NCBI GenBank assembly: GCA_023436385.1
Contig: JAEZJH010000256.1
Location: 1 to 13,886, forward strand
Reading direction: 5' to 3'
Origin: Pseudomonadota bacterium
Lineage (GTDB): Bacteria > Myxococcota > Myxococcia > Myxococcales > Vulgatibacteraceae
DNA length: 13,886 nt
Shown one piece after another: positions 6,511-13,886 of this stretch (position 1 is the stretch's first letter; the number at the start of each line of letters is the position of its first letter). Below the pieces are notes generated by a model, which made no database searches, was not told the origin of the DNA, and was given only the letters and a program-made list of their open reading frames with translations. Position numbers and translations under genes: made by a program.

Positions 6511-6539
6511 TGGATTCCTGCCCGGAGGGCAGGAATCCA
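6511..6539. repeat. Two-hairpin module copy B, hairpin 1
   Basis: TGGATTCCTGCCC (6511-6523) pairs perfectly over 13 bases with GGGCAGGAATCCA (6527-6539) around a GGA loop. It shares the sequence TCA(C/T)GGATTCCTGCC and the following GAGTCAA with copy A at 3331-3370. It lies 34 bases after the holin-like stop codon and could terminate that gene. Confidence 0.75.
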
Positions 6540-6554
6540 CGGAGTCAACAGCCG

Positions 6555-6583
6555 CTAGCCGCCTGCCTACGGCAGACGGTTAG
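6555..6583. terminator. Two-hairpin module copy B, hairpin 2 (overlaps acyl-CoA synthetase stop)
   Basis: CTAGCCGCCTGCC (6555-6567) pairs with GGCAGACGGTTAG (6571-6583): 13 pairs, two of them G-U type, around a TAC loop. The right arm contains the minus-strand TAA stop of the acyl-CoA synthetase (6582-6580). As in copy A, exactly 15 bases separate it from hairpin 1. Confidence 0.6.
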
Positions 6584-8439
6584 TCGAACTTCTCGTCGTA
6601 GAAGCCGTCGAGGATCGCCCGGTACTTCTGCGAGCAGAACTTCCGCTTCACCTTTAACGTGGGCGTGAGTTCGCCCGACTCCTGCGAGAAGTCCTGCGGG
6701 AGGATCGCGAACTTCTTGATCGTCTCGTAGGACGGCAGGGTGGCGTTGAGCCGGTCCAGGGCCGCCTGGACCTCAACGCGGATCTCCGACTTCGACACCA
6801 GGTCGGTGTAGTCCCGGAAGGCGATCCCCTTCTGCTCGGCGATCTTCCGCGCCGTTTCCTCCTGCACGGTGATCAGCACGGAGAGGAACTTCCGCTTGTC
6901 GCCGTAGATCATCGCCTGGCTGATGATCGACTCGGTCTTGAGGGCGTTCTCGAGGTTCTGGGGGGCGACGTTCTTCCCCCCGGCGGTGACGATGATGTCC
7001 TTCTTCCGGTCGGTGATGGTCAGGAAGCCGTCGGCATCGAGCTCGCCGATGTCGCCGGTGTGGAACCAGCCGTCGGGCTCGATCGCCTCGGCGGTGGCCT
7101 CGGGCATGTTGTAGTAGCCGGTCATCACCCCCGGCCCGCGGATCAGGATCTCGCCGTCCGGAGCGATCCGCAGCTCCGTACCGGGCAGCCCCGGGCCCAC
7201 GGTGCCGATCTTGATCTTGTTCGGCAGGTTGACGCAGGCGGCGGCGGCGGTCTCGGTGAGGCCGTAGCCCTCGAGGACCTTGAAGTTCAGGAGGTCGAAG
7301 AAGTAGGCGATCTTTTTGGAGAGCGGCGCGCCGCCGGAGACGAAGACCCGGATCTTGCCGCCCAGCCGCTCGTGCCGGAGCGTGTGCTCCACCTTGGAGA
7401 AGACCAGCTTCTTGGCCAGCGCCCACTCGACGCCGCCGTACTCGCGGCCCGCCGCCTTCGCCTCCGCGTAGCGATCGAAGTGGGCCATCGCCCAGCGGAA
7501 CATCCGGCCCTTCAGCCCGGGGCTGGAGCTGCCGTTGGCGACCACGGTGTTGAAGACCTTCTCGAACACCCGGGGCACCGCCGGGAGGATCGAGGGGTGA
7601 ATCTCGCCGCAGTTGGCCACCACCTTGTCCACCGCCTCGGCGAAGGCGATGGTGGCGCCGAGCTTCCACCACGCCGCCAGGATCACCATGGCGAACGAGT
7701 GGGCCAGCGGCAGGAAGAGCAGGATCACGTCGCCCGGCTGGACGATCCCCACCTTCTCGACCCCGGTGCCCTCGTAGCACCAGGCCCGGTGGGTGAGCAC
7801 CACGCCCTTGGGATTCCCGGTGGTGCCGGAGGTGTAGAGGAAGTTGGCCGGGGTCTCCGGCTCGATCGCTGCCAGCCGCCGGTCGAAGGCGGCGGCATCG
7901 CGGGCGCCCTCCTCCCCGCCGGCCGTCTCGAGGGCCGCGAGGGTGGTGACCCAGTCGCGCTCCGCGCCGCCGGGCTCGCCCTCGATCAGGATCGCCTTCT
8001 CCAGGGCCGGCAGCTGGGCGCGGACCTGCCGCAGCTTGGCCAGCTGCACCTCGTTCTCGACGAAGATCAGCTTCGCGCCGCAGTTGTCGAGGACGTACTG
8101 GATCTCCGCCGGCGTGTTCGAGTGGTAGATGTTCACGCCGATGCCGTTCGCCGCGAGGATCCCGCCCAGGGCGATCGGGTACTCGTACCGCGTGCTCGCC
8201 AGGAGGGCGACCCGGTCGCCCGGCTTCACGCCCCAGGCCACCAGGCCGTCGGAGACCGTCCGAAGCCGATCGGCCAGCTCCCGCCAGCTGCAATCCCGCC
8301 AGGTCCCGCCCTGCTTGAACCGGGCCGCCGGAGCGGTCGGCGTCCGCTCCGCCCATTCGAGGACCATCCGGACCATGTTCGGCGGGATGGGGAACGGATC
8401 GGTCAAGGCCTCTCTCGCGCTCGCCTCTGCAATCGCCAC
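6580..8439 (-). CDS. Long-chain fatty-acid--CoA ligase (AMP-forming)
   Basis: Activates fatty acids to acyl-CoA through an acyl-adenylate, feeding beta-oxidation or lipid synthesis, peripherally at the inner membrane. The 619-residue length is normal for the FadD15/FAA-like group. Motifs: P-loop YTSGTTGNPKG (202-212) followed by VVLTH, adenine-binding GYGLTET (391-397), WFHTGD (458-463) with the ribose-binding Asp, the DRKKD hinge (477-481), GGKNVAPQNLEN (487-498), and the C-terminal TPTLKVKR with the catalytic lysine. The start is a GTG at 8439 with GGGGG six to seven bases upstream; the frame stays open to an ATG at 8538, but those 33 residues lie outside the family domain. It stands alone, divergent from lon and convergent with the holin-like gene. 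Chain-length preference cannot be read here. Confidence 0.93.
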   Translation of the reverse strand: MAIAEASAREALTDPFPIPPNMVRMVLEWAERTPTAPAARFKQGGTWRDCSWRELADRLRTVSDGLVAWGVKPGDRVALLASTRYEYPIALGGILAANGIGVNIYHSNTPAEIQYVLDNCGAKLIFVENEVQLAKLRQVRAQLPALEKAILIEGEPGGAERDWVTTLAALETAGGEEGARDAAAFDRRLAAIEPETPANFLYTSGTTGNPKGVVLTHRAWCYEGTGVEKVGIVQPGDVILLFLPLAHSFAMVILAAWWKLGATIAFAEAVDKVVANCGEIHPSILPAVPRVFEKVFNTVVANGSSSPGLKGRMFRWAMAHFDRYAEAKAAGREYGGVEWALAKKLVFSKVEHTLRHERLGGKIRVFVSGGAPLSKKIAYFFDLLNFKVLEGYGLTETAAAACVNLPNKIKIGTVGPGLPGTELRIAPDGEILIRGPGVMTGYYNMPEATAEAIEPDGWFHTGDIGELDADGFLTITDRKKDIIVTAGGKNVAPQNLENALKTESIISQAMIYGDKRKFLSVLITVQEETARKIAEQKGIAFRDYTDLVSKSEIRVEVQAALDRLNATLPSYETIKKFAILPQDFSQESGELTPTLKVKRKFCSQKYRAILDGFYDEKFD

Positions 8440-8465
8440 GTACGCACCCCCGCGGGGAATTCGAT

Positions 8466-8482
8466 CGTGGTTGGGTACCACG
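8466..8482. promoter_or_regulatory. Inverted repeat upstream of the acyl-CoA synthetase (possible operator)
   Basis: CGTGGT (8466-8471) and ACCACG (8477-8482) form a 6-5-6 palindrome 27 bases upstream of the ligase start. Fatty-acid genes are often controlled by dimeric repressors such as FadR or TetR-type proteins, so an operator is plausible. A second imperfect palindrome, GTTGG...CCAAC, lies at 8519-8536. No convincing -10/-35 pair for the ligase is seen. Confidence 0.35.
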
Positions 8483-8651
8483 CACCCGATCCGAGGGCCA
8501 AGCAAGGGCCCGTCCCTCGTTGGCCATTCGACCAACACGCCGCGTCATCCGTCCGCAACTCGACGGGTAGTGGCGCATCGGCGGTTGATCGAGGGAGGGA
8601 CGGTGCGACGTTGCCGGTAACGCCACGGCCGGCGGGCGGGCAATCGCCACC

Positions 8652-8687
8652 CGGCCTGGTTGCCAGGCCGCGATTCATCACTAGGTT
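8652..8687 (+). promoter_or_regulatory. Possible lon promoter with palindrome over the -35
   Basis: TTGCCA (8660-8665) and TAGGTT (8682-8687) are separated by 16 bases; the -35 is close to consensus and the -10 weak. A perfect 8-bp stem, CGGCCTGG/CCAGGCCG (8652-8659 and 8663-8670), covers the -35. It could be an operator or part of a leader. No CIRCE element or obvious sigma32 promoter is seen in the 8440-8786 gap. Confidence 0.35.
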
Positions 8688-8786
8688 TCGGATCGTCCCC
8701 GACCTCGCCCCGCCGAACTGGAGCCCGGGCCGGCGGGTGTTTCCTGGAGTCACGGTCGAGGCCAGAACGCGAGGGAGCGAGAAGCC

Positions 8787-11255
8787 ATGTCCGACGAGAA
8801 GAAGAAGGTCACGCCACCCGTCCTCGCGCCCGGCGCTCCGTCCCCCGGGAAGGAGGACATCCCCGAGGTGCTGCCGATCCTCCCGCTGCGCAACTCCGTG
8901 TTCTTCCCCGGAGGCGTGCTGCCGCTGGCGGTGGGCCGGCAGAAGACGATCGCGCTGATCAAGGACGCCGTCCGCGACGACCAGGTGATCGGCGTGGTCA
9001 CCCAGAAGCGCGCCGAGGAGGAGGATCCCGGCGCCGACGACCTGCACCGCATGGGCACGGTCGCCCGGATCGAGAAGCTCCTGAAGATGGGCGAGGACAA
9101 CTACTCGCTGGTGGTGCAGGGGCTGGCGCGGTTCCGGGTCGCCGAGCTGCTCCAGGAGACGCCCTACCTCAAGGCCCGGATCGAGCCGGTCGAGGAGGGG
9201 TCGGCCGAGGACGTGGAGATCGAGGCCCTCGGCATCAACCTGAAGAAGCTCGCCCGCGCGGTGATCGAGCTGATGCCCGAGCTGCCGGCCGCGGCCTCGG
9301 AGCTGGTCGAGTCGATCACCCACCCCGGCCCCCTGGCCGACCTGATCGCCGCCAACGTCGACGTCTCGATCGAGGAGAAGCAGCAGGTCCTCGAGACCAC
9401 CGACCTCAAGGCGCGGATGAAGCTGGTCCTCGAGCTCCTCAACCGGAAGCGCGAGATCCTGAAGCTGTCGAACAAGATCGACAGCCAGGTCAAGGGGGAG
9501 ATGTCGAAGACCCAGCGCGAGTACTACCTCCGGCAGCAGCTCAAGGCGATCAAGGAGGAGCTGGGCGAGATCGGCGAGGACGAGGAGGAGGATCTCGACG
9601 AGCTGGCGGAGCGGCTGAAGAAGGCCGGCCTCCCGGCGGAGGTGGAGAAGGTCGCGAACAAGGAGCTGTCGCGGCTGAAGACCATCCCCGCCGCCTCCAG
9701 CGAGTACACCGTGGCCCGCACCTACCTCGAGTGGATCGCGGACCTCCCCTGGACCAAGAAGACCGAGGACAACCTCGACATCGAGAACGCCAAGGGCGTC
9801 CTCAACTCCGACCACTACGACCTGGAGAAGGTGAAGAAGCGGATCCTCGAGTACCTCGCGGTCCGCAAGCTGAAGAACGACATGCGGGGGCCGATCCTCT
9901 GCCTCTCCGGGCCTCCCGGCGTCGGCAAGACCTCCCTCGGCCAGTCGATCGCCCGGGCGGTGGGCCGGAAGTTCGTCCGCCTCTCCCTGGGCGGCGTCCG
10001 CGACGAGGCGGAGATCCGCGGCCACCGGCGCACCTACGTGGGCGCGCTCCCCGGTCGGATCCTGCAGTCGATGAAGAAGGCCGGGACGGTGAACCCGGTG
10101 ATGATGCTCGACGAGATCGACAAGCTGGGCGCCGACTTCCGCGGCGATCCCTCGGCGGCGCTCCTCGAGGTGCTGGACCCGGAGCAGAACTTCTCCTTCT
10201 CCGACCACTACCTCGACGTGCCCTACGACCTCTCGAAGATCCTCTTCATCGCCACCGCCAACCAGCTCGAGCCGATCCCGGCGCCGCTCCGGGACCGCAT
10301 GGAGATCATCGAGCTGCCCGGCTACACCTTCGACGAGAAGGTCCACATCGCGCGCAACCACCTGATCCCCAAGCAGCTCCGGGAGCACGGCCTCGCCAAG
10401 GACCAGATCGAGATCGACGACCAGGCCCTGGCCCAGGTGATCGTCGGCTACACCCGGGAGGCCGGCGTCCGCAGCCTCGAGCGCCGCCTCGCCGACATCT
10501 GCCGCGGCGTCGCCGTCGAGGTGGCCAGCGGGAAGACCGGGAAGCGGGCGATCACCCTCCAGGACATCCCGGATCTGCTCGGACCGGAGAAGTTCTACAA
10601 CGAGGTGGCGGAGCGGACGGAGGTCTCGGGGGTGGCCACCGGCCTCGCCTGGACCGCGGCCGGCGGCGACATCCTCTTCATCGCGGCGACCAAGATGCCG
10701 GGCAAGGGGTCGCTCCCCCTCACCGGCCAGCTGGGCGACGTGATGAAGGAGTCGGCCCACGCCGCCCTCTCCTACGTGCGAAACCGGAGCGCCCGCCTCG
10801 GCCTCGACGCCAACTTCCTCGAGAAGCAGGACGTCCACGTCCACTTCCCGGCGGGCGCGATCCCCAAGGACGGGCCGTCGGCGGGCGTCACCATCGTCGC
10901 CGCCCTGGTGTCGCTGTTCACCGGGATCCACGCCCGGGGCGACACGGCAATGACCGGCGAGATCACCCTCCGCGGCCTGGTGCTGCCGGTGGGCGGGATC
11001 AAGGAGAAGGTCCTCGCCGCCCACCGGGCCGGGATCAAGCGGGTGATCCTCCCGGAGCGGAACCGGAAGGACGTGGTCGACGTCCCCGAGCAGGCGAAGA
11101 ACGAGCTGGAGTTCCTCTTCGCCTCGACGCTCGACGAGGTCCTGGAGCACGCCCTGGAGAAGCCGCCCTTCACCGCCAGCGGCGCCGGCGGCGAGGGCCC
11201 GGAGCTGCCGGGGACCGCGGCCAAGCCGGTGGCGCAGCCCGAGATCCGGGCGTAG
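8787..11255 (+). CDS. lon: ATP-dependent Lon protease
   Basis: A cytoplasmic hexameric AAA+ protease that degrades misfolded and regulatory proteins. The 822-residue length fits bacterial LonA. The N-terminal substrate domain (about 28-220) begins at LPILPLRNSVFFPG. A coiled-coil linker follows, rich in charged residues (EEDLDELAERLKK). The AAA+ domain has Walker A GPPGVGKT (375-382), Walker B MMLDEID (439-445) and the LGGVRDEAEIRGHRRTYVGA pore/second-region motif. The C-terminal protease domain has the catalytic Ser698 in PKDGPSAG and Lys741 in GGIKEK, 43 residues apart as in E. coli Lon. The last 30 residues are Gly/Pro/Ala-rich and non-conserved. ATG 8787 has a GAGGGAG sequence upstream. 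It is monocistronic, with a terminator 30 bases after its stop. Confidence 0.98.
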   Translation: MSDEKKKVTPPVLAPGAPSPGKEDIPEVLPILPLRNSVFFPGGVLPLAVGRQKTIALIKDAVRDDQVIGVVTQKRAEEEDPGADDLHRMGTVARIEKLLKMGEDNYSLVVQGLARFRVAELLQETPYLKARIEPVEEGSAEDVEIEALGINLKKLARAVIELMPELPAAASELVESITHPGPLADLIAANVDVSIEEKQQVLETTDLKARMKLVLELLNRKREILKLSNKIDSQVKGEMSKTQREYYLRQQLKAIKEELGEIGEDEEEDLDELAERLKKAGLPAEVEKVANKELSRLKTIPAASSEYTVARTYLEWIADLPWTKKTEDNLDIENAKGVLNSDHYDLEKVKKRILEYLAVRKLKNDMRGPILCLSGPPGVGKTSLGQSIARAVGRKFVRLSLGGVRDEAEIRGHRRTYVGALPGRILQSMKKAGTVNPVMMLDEIDKLGADFRGDPSAALLEVLDPEQNFSFSDHYLDVPYDLSKILFIATANQLEPIPAPLRDRMEIIELPGYTFDEKVHIARNHLIPKQLREHGLAKDQIEIDDQALAQVIVGYTREAGVRSLERRLADICRGVAVEVASGKTGKRAITLQDIPDLLGPEKFYNEVAERTEVSGVATGLAWTAAGGDILFIAATKMPGKGSLPLTGQLGDVMKESAHAALSYVRNRSARLGLDANFLEKQDVHVHFPAGAIPKDGPSAGVTIVAALVSLFTGIHARGDTAMTGEITLRGLVLPVGGIKEKVLAAHRAGIKRVILPERNRKDVVDVPEQAKNELEFLFASTLDEVLEHALEKPPFTASGAGGEGPELPGTAAKPVAQPEIRA

Positions 11256-11285
11256 CGGCGGACGGCGAGCCGGAACCGTGACGAG

Positions 11286-11315
11286 GGCCCGCCCCACGGC
11301 GGGCCTTCGTCTTTT
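11286..11315 (+). terminator. Rho-independent terminator of lon
   Basis: GGCCCGCC (11286-11293) pairs perfectly with GGCGGGCC (11298-11305) around a CCAC loop and is followed by TTCGTCTTTT, a classical layout. A second looser hairpin (GGTGGCCG at 11324-11331 with CGGCCACC at 11348-11355, 16-base loop) follows directly. Confidence 0.88.
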
Positions 11316-11406
11316 CGGCCGCTGGTGGCCGGGGGCGGGGGCTCCGGCGGCCACCGGTGTGACGGCCCCGCCCGGCCCCACCGCGACGGCCCTGCCCTAG
11401 TTCGCG

Positions 11407-11435
11407 TTGATCGGCCCCACCGGCCGGCCTATCAT
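11407..11435 (+). promoter_or_regulatory. Sigma70-like promoter of the pfk-kinase operon
   Basis: TTGATC (11407-11412) and TATCAT (11430-11435) are separated by exactly 17 bases; the -10 matches five of six consensus positions. Transcription would start near 11442, giving a leader of about 110 bases before the pfk ATG. The spacer is GC-rich and contains CCGGCCGG. No riboswitch-like conserved core is recognised in the leader. Confidence 0.65.
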
Positions 11436-11551
11436 TCGCCGCGACCGACACCGCAATTCGGCTCCCGGGCGCCAGCCCGCCGGGCCGGTGCGGGACTTCG
11501 TCTCGAGACGGGAGGGATGGGCCCGGCCGGCGGCACCCGGGGCCGTACACG

Positions 11552-12661
11552 ATGGCGAGCAAGCGAATCGGCGTCCTCACCGGCGGCGGCGACTGCCCCG
11601 GACTGAACGCGGTGATCCGCGCGGTGGTGAAGCACGCCTGCGCGCTCGGCTGGGAGGTCTACGGTTTCGAGGACGGCTTCGTCGGCGTGGTCGAGGACCG
11701 GGTCCCGCCCCGACACCTCGACCTCGACGCGGTCCGCGGCATCCTCGCCAAGGGCGGCACCATCCTCGGCACCTCGAACAAGGCCAATCCCTTCTCCTAC
11801 CCGATCCTCCGCGGGGACACCTGGGTTCACGAGGACGTCTCCGACCGGGCGATCGCGCGGCTGAAGTGGCTGGGGATCGACGCGCTGATCGCCATCGGCG
11901 GCGACGGCACCCTGAAGATCGCCCACGGCCTTTCGCAGAAGGGCCTGCCGGTGGTCGGCTGTCCGAAGACGATCGACAACGACCTCTCCGAGACCGACCA
12001 GACCTTCGGCTTCGACACCGCCCGGGCCACCGCCACCGACGCGGTGGACAAGCTCCACACCACCGCCGAGGCGCACGACCGGGTGATGCTCCTCGAGGTG
12101 ATGGGCCGCGATACCGGGCACCTGGCCCTCCACGCCGGCCTCGCCGGCGGCGCCGACGCCATCCTCATTCCGGAGATCCCGTACTCCGTCGAGCCGCTGG
12201 TGGCGCAGATCCGGCGGCGGAGCCAGCGCGGTCGGACCTTCTCGATCATCGTGGTCGCGGAGGGCGCCCGGCCCAAGGGCGGCGAGCAGGCGGTGCTCGA
12301 GTCGGCCACCGCGATCCCGGGCCGCGGGGTGGTGCGGCTGGGGGGCGCCGGGCAGGTGGCGGCCAACCTGATCGCGGCACAGGTACAGGAGCACGAGGTG
12401 CGGGTCACCGTCCTCGGGCACCTCCAGCGCGGCGGCACCCCCAGCCCCTTCGACCGGATCCTCGCCACGCGGTTCGGCTGCAAGGCGGTGGAGCTGGTCG
12501 AGGCCGGCCAGTTCGACCACATGGCGGCGCTTCACGGCGCGGAGATCGTGGCGGTGCCGCTCTCCCGGGCCTCGAAGACCCGGCTCGTCGACGTCCAGGG
12601 CGAGCTGGTCCGCTACGCCCGCTCCCTCGACATCGTGTTCGGCGACGAAGCGGGGGACTAG
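11552..12661 (+). CDS. pfk: 6-phosphofructokinase (group III-like, ATP or PPi donor)
   Basis: Phosphorylates fructose 6-phosphate to fructose 1,6-bisphosphate, the committed step of glycolysis. The 369-residue cytoplasmic protein has the N-terminal GVLTGGGDCPGLN (7-19), donor-binding GGDGT (116-120), the catalytic loop PKTIDND (138-144) with the base Asp142, MGRDTGH (184-190), VAEGARPKGG and LGHLQRGGTPSPFDR. Gly119 (E. coli Gly104) is the ATP-type residue, while Lys139 (E. coli Gly124) is typical of PPi-dependent and mixed group III enzymes, so the donor is not certain. The ATG at 11552 has only a weak ribosome site. The kinase gene starts three bases after its stop. In M. xanthus the neighbouring kinase Pkn4 phosphorylates and activates Pfk on a threonine; Thr229 here lies in a comparable place. 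Confidence 0.96.
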   Translation: MASKRIGVLTGGGDCPGLNAVIRAVVKHACALGWEVYGFEDGFVGVVEDRVPPRHLDLDAVRGILAKGGTILGTSNKANPFSYPILRGDTWVHEDVSDRAIARLKWLGIDALIAIGGDGTLKIAHGLSQKGLPVVGCPKTIDNDLSETDQTFGFDTARATATDAVDKLHTTAEAHDRVMLLEVMGRDTGHLALHAGLAGGADAILIPEIPYSVEPLVAQIRRRSQRGRTFSIIVVAEGARPKGGEQAVLESATAIPGRGVVRLGGAGQVAANLIAAQVQEHEVRVTVLGHLQRGGTPSPFDRILATRFGCKAVELVEAGQFDHMAALHGAEIVAVPLSRASKTRLVDVQGELVRYARSLDIVFGDEAGD

Positions 12662-12664
12662 ATC

Positions 12665-13886
12665 TTGGAGCGACGGATCGATCGCTACCGCCTCCTCGAG
12701 GAGGTCGGCTCGGGGGGAATGGCGGTCGTGTACCGGGCGCTCGACACCGCGCTCGGCCGGGAAGTCGCGGTCAAGGTGATGCACCCGCACCTGGCGGGCC
12801 GGGAGGAGAGCCGGCGGCGTTTCTCCCGGGAGGCCCGGGCGGTGGCCAAGCTCCGCCACCCCAACATCGTGGAGATCTGGGACTTCTCCGGCGACGAGGC
12901 GGAGGAGGCCTTCATCGTCACGGAGCTGGTCCGCGGCCGCACCCTCCGGGCCTTCGGCGAGGAGGTCGGCTTCCCCCTGCCGGAGACCGCCGCCCTGATC
13001 GTCGACGCCCTCGGCGCCGCCCTCGAGCACGCCCACGGCCACGGCGTCCTCCATCGGGACCTCAAGCCCGAGAACGTCATGGTCTCGGACGCCGGCGAGC
13101 TGAAGCTGATGGACTTCGGCATCGCCCGGCTGCTCGAGGGCGACGAAAAGATGACCATGACCGGCGCGCTGGTGGGCTCGCCCCTCCACATGCCGCCGGA
13201 GGTGATCGAGGGCCGCGAGTCGGACGCCCGGGCCGACGTCTTCGCCCTGGGGACGATCCTCTACTGGCTGGTCACCGGGAAGATGGCCTTCCAGGCCAAG
13301 ACCACCACCCTCACCCTCCGGCAGATCCTCGAGGGGACCTTCGAGGATCCGCGCCTGGGCTGTCCGGCCTGCCCGGACGAGCTGGCGGAGACGATCGCCC
13401 GCTGCCTCCGGCGCGATCCGGAGGAGCGCTTCGCCTCGATGACCGAGCTGCGGAGCGCCCTCGCCGGGACCTTCGGCGCCGCCGGGATCGACGATCCCGC
13501 CGCCGAGCTGCGCGCCTACTTCGCCGATCCGGCGGGGCACCAGGCGACCTTCCGCGCTCGCCTGGTGGCCCGGCTCTCGGCGGACGGTGAGGCGCTCCTC
13601 GCCCAGGGCCGGACGCCGCCGGCCCTCGCCTGCTTCGACCGGGTGCTGGCCCTCGACCCGGGCAACGAGACGGTGGCCTCGCAGCTCGAGCGGCTCCGGC
13701 GCCGGCAGGCCCGGCGGGTCCGGCTGCGGCGGGCCGGACAGGCGGGCGCGGCCCTCGCCGTGCTCGCGCTCCTCGGCTTCGGCGGGATCCGGCTGGTCCG
13801 CTCGAGCGAGGGGCTGTCCCCGGACTCGGCCCAGGGGACCGCCGTCGCGGCGGACCCCGCCAGCGGAGACGGGGATGACTCGGCGG
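12665..13886 (+). CDS. Membrane-anchored Ser/Thr protein kinase, Pkn4-like (3' partial)
   Basis: A eukaryotic-type kinase cut by the window edge after 407 residues. The frame opens at TTG 12665, three bases after the pfk stop, with GGGGGA at a good distance inside the end of pfk. Kinase core: glycine loop GSGGMAVVY (15-23), ATP lysine Lys37 in VAVKVM, alpha-C Glu56, HRDLKPEN (130-137) with catalytic Asp132, DFG (150-152), an activation loop with several Thr residues (EKMTMTGALVGS), and PPE (177-179) where most kinases have APE. A TPR-like stretch follows (about 293-345, ALACFDRVLALDPGN), then a basic patch, one transmembrane helix (about 359-378) and the start of an exported acidic tail. The pfk operon suggests a role in controlling glycolysis or glycogen use, as for M. 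xanthus Pkn4. Confidence 0.93.
   Translation, partial: MERRIDRYRLLEEVGSGGMAVVYRALDTALGREVAVKVMHPHLAGREESRRRFSREARAVAKLRHPNIVEIWDFSGDEAEEAFIVTELVRGRTLRAFGEEVGFPLPETAALIVDALGAALEHAHGHGVLHRDLKPENVMVSDAGELKLMDFGIARLLEGDEKMTMTGALVGSPLHMPPEVIEGRESDARADVFALGTILYWLVTGKMAFQAKTTTLTLRQILEGTFEDPRLGCPACPDELAETIARCLRRDPEERFASMTELRSALAGTFGAAGIDDPAAELRAYFADPAGHQATFRARLVARLSADGEALLAQGRTPPALACFDRVLALDPGNETVASQLERLRRRQARRVRLRRAGQAGAALAVLALLGFGGIRLVRSSEGLSPDSAQGTAVAADPASGDGDDSA

Noticed and set aside
5646..6548. Extension of the lipoprotein frame upstream to 6548
   Set aside because: A signal peptide with lipobox and a ribosome site define the start at 5645, and a promoter lies at 5711-5740 inside the extension.
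8440..8786. CIRCE or sigma32 heat-shock element before lon
   Set aside because: I looked for the GCACTC-type inverted repeat and a CTTGAA/CCCCAT pair and saw neither.
8403..11381. A 992-codon open frame antisense to lon
   Set aside because: It is a shadow of the GC-rich lon codons. Its product is a low-complexity Leu/Asp/Gly/Val/Arg mixture with no motif, and lon on the other strand has every catalytic residue.
11407..13590. A 727-codon plus-strand frame across pfk and the kinase gene
   Set aside because: Arg/Gly/Pro-rich shadow; pfk and kinase motifs are in the other phases.

Overview
The window is GC-rich bacterial chromosome. Nearly every codon ends in G or C, and open frames are long on all strands. 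Several features point to a myxobacterium-like member of the Myxococcota: a 6-phosphofructokinase gene directly followed by a Ser/Thr protein kinase gene (the pfk-pkn4 arrangement known from Myxococcus xanthus), a lipid-anchored cysteine-rich protein with a Gly-Gly-Thr repeat linker, a TTG-started eukaryotic-type kinase, and a NarL-type two-component pair. I see no phage genes, transposase, CRISPR array, rRNA or tRNA. The content looks like ordinary chromosome rather than an island.

Layout. 1-994 (minus): a probable operon of a MoeB/ThiF-like adenylyltransferase, a TusA-like sulfur carrier that overlaps it by 4 bases, and the first 12 codons of a third gene that runs off the left edge. 995-1340: divergent intergenic region with a tandem 32-33 bp imperfect repeat. 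1341-3218 (plus): sensor histidine kinase and LuxR-type response regulator, followed by a strong stem-loop. 3405-4001 (minus): small outer-membrane beta-barrel. 4209-5645 (minus): cysteine-rich lipoprotein with a recognisable sigma70-like promoter at 5711-5740. 5970-6476 (plus): two-helix holin-X/YqjE-like membrane protein. 6580-8439 (minus): long-chain acyl-CoA synthetase. 8787-11255 (plus): Lon protease with a rho-independent terminator. 11552-12661 (plus): 6-phosphofructokinase with a good promoter at 11407-11435. 12665-end (plus): membrane-anchored Ser/Thr kinase, cut by the right edge.

How genes work together. ThiF-like enzyme plus TusA-like carrier suggest a sulfur-transfer or cofactor pathway. 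The histidine kinase and regulator form a complete signalling pair with unknown stimulus. The pfk-kinase pair is probably a glycolysis or glycogen control unit in which the kinase phosphorylates the enzyme made from the same message. The barrel, the lipoprotein and the holin-like protein are envelope components but do not form one operon.

The most unusual non-coding signal is a two-hairpin module present twice (3333-3412 and 6511-6583). The two copies have the same spacing and a shared core. Each lies between convergent genes, and its second hairpin swallows the stop codon of the minus-strand gene. I do not see a clear new defence or mobile system here.
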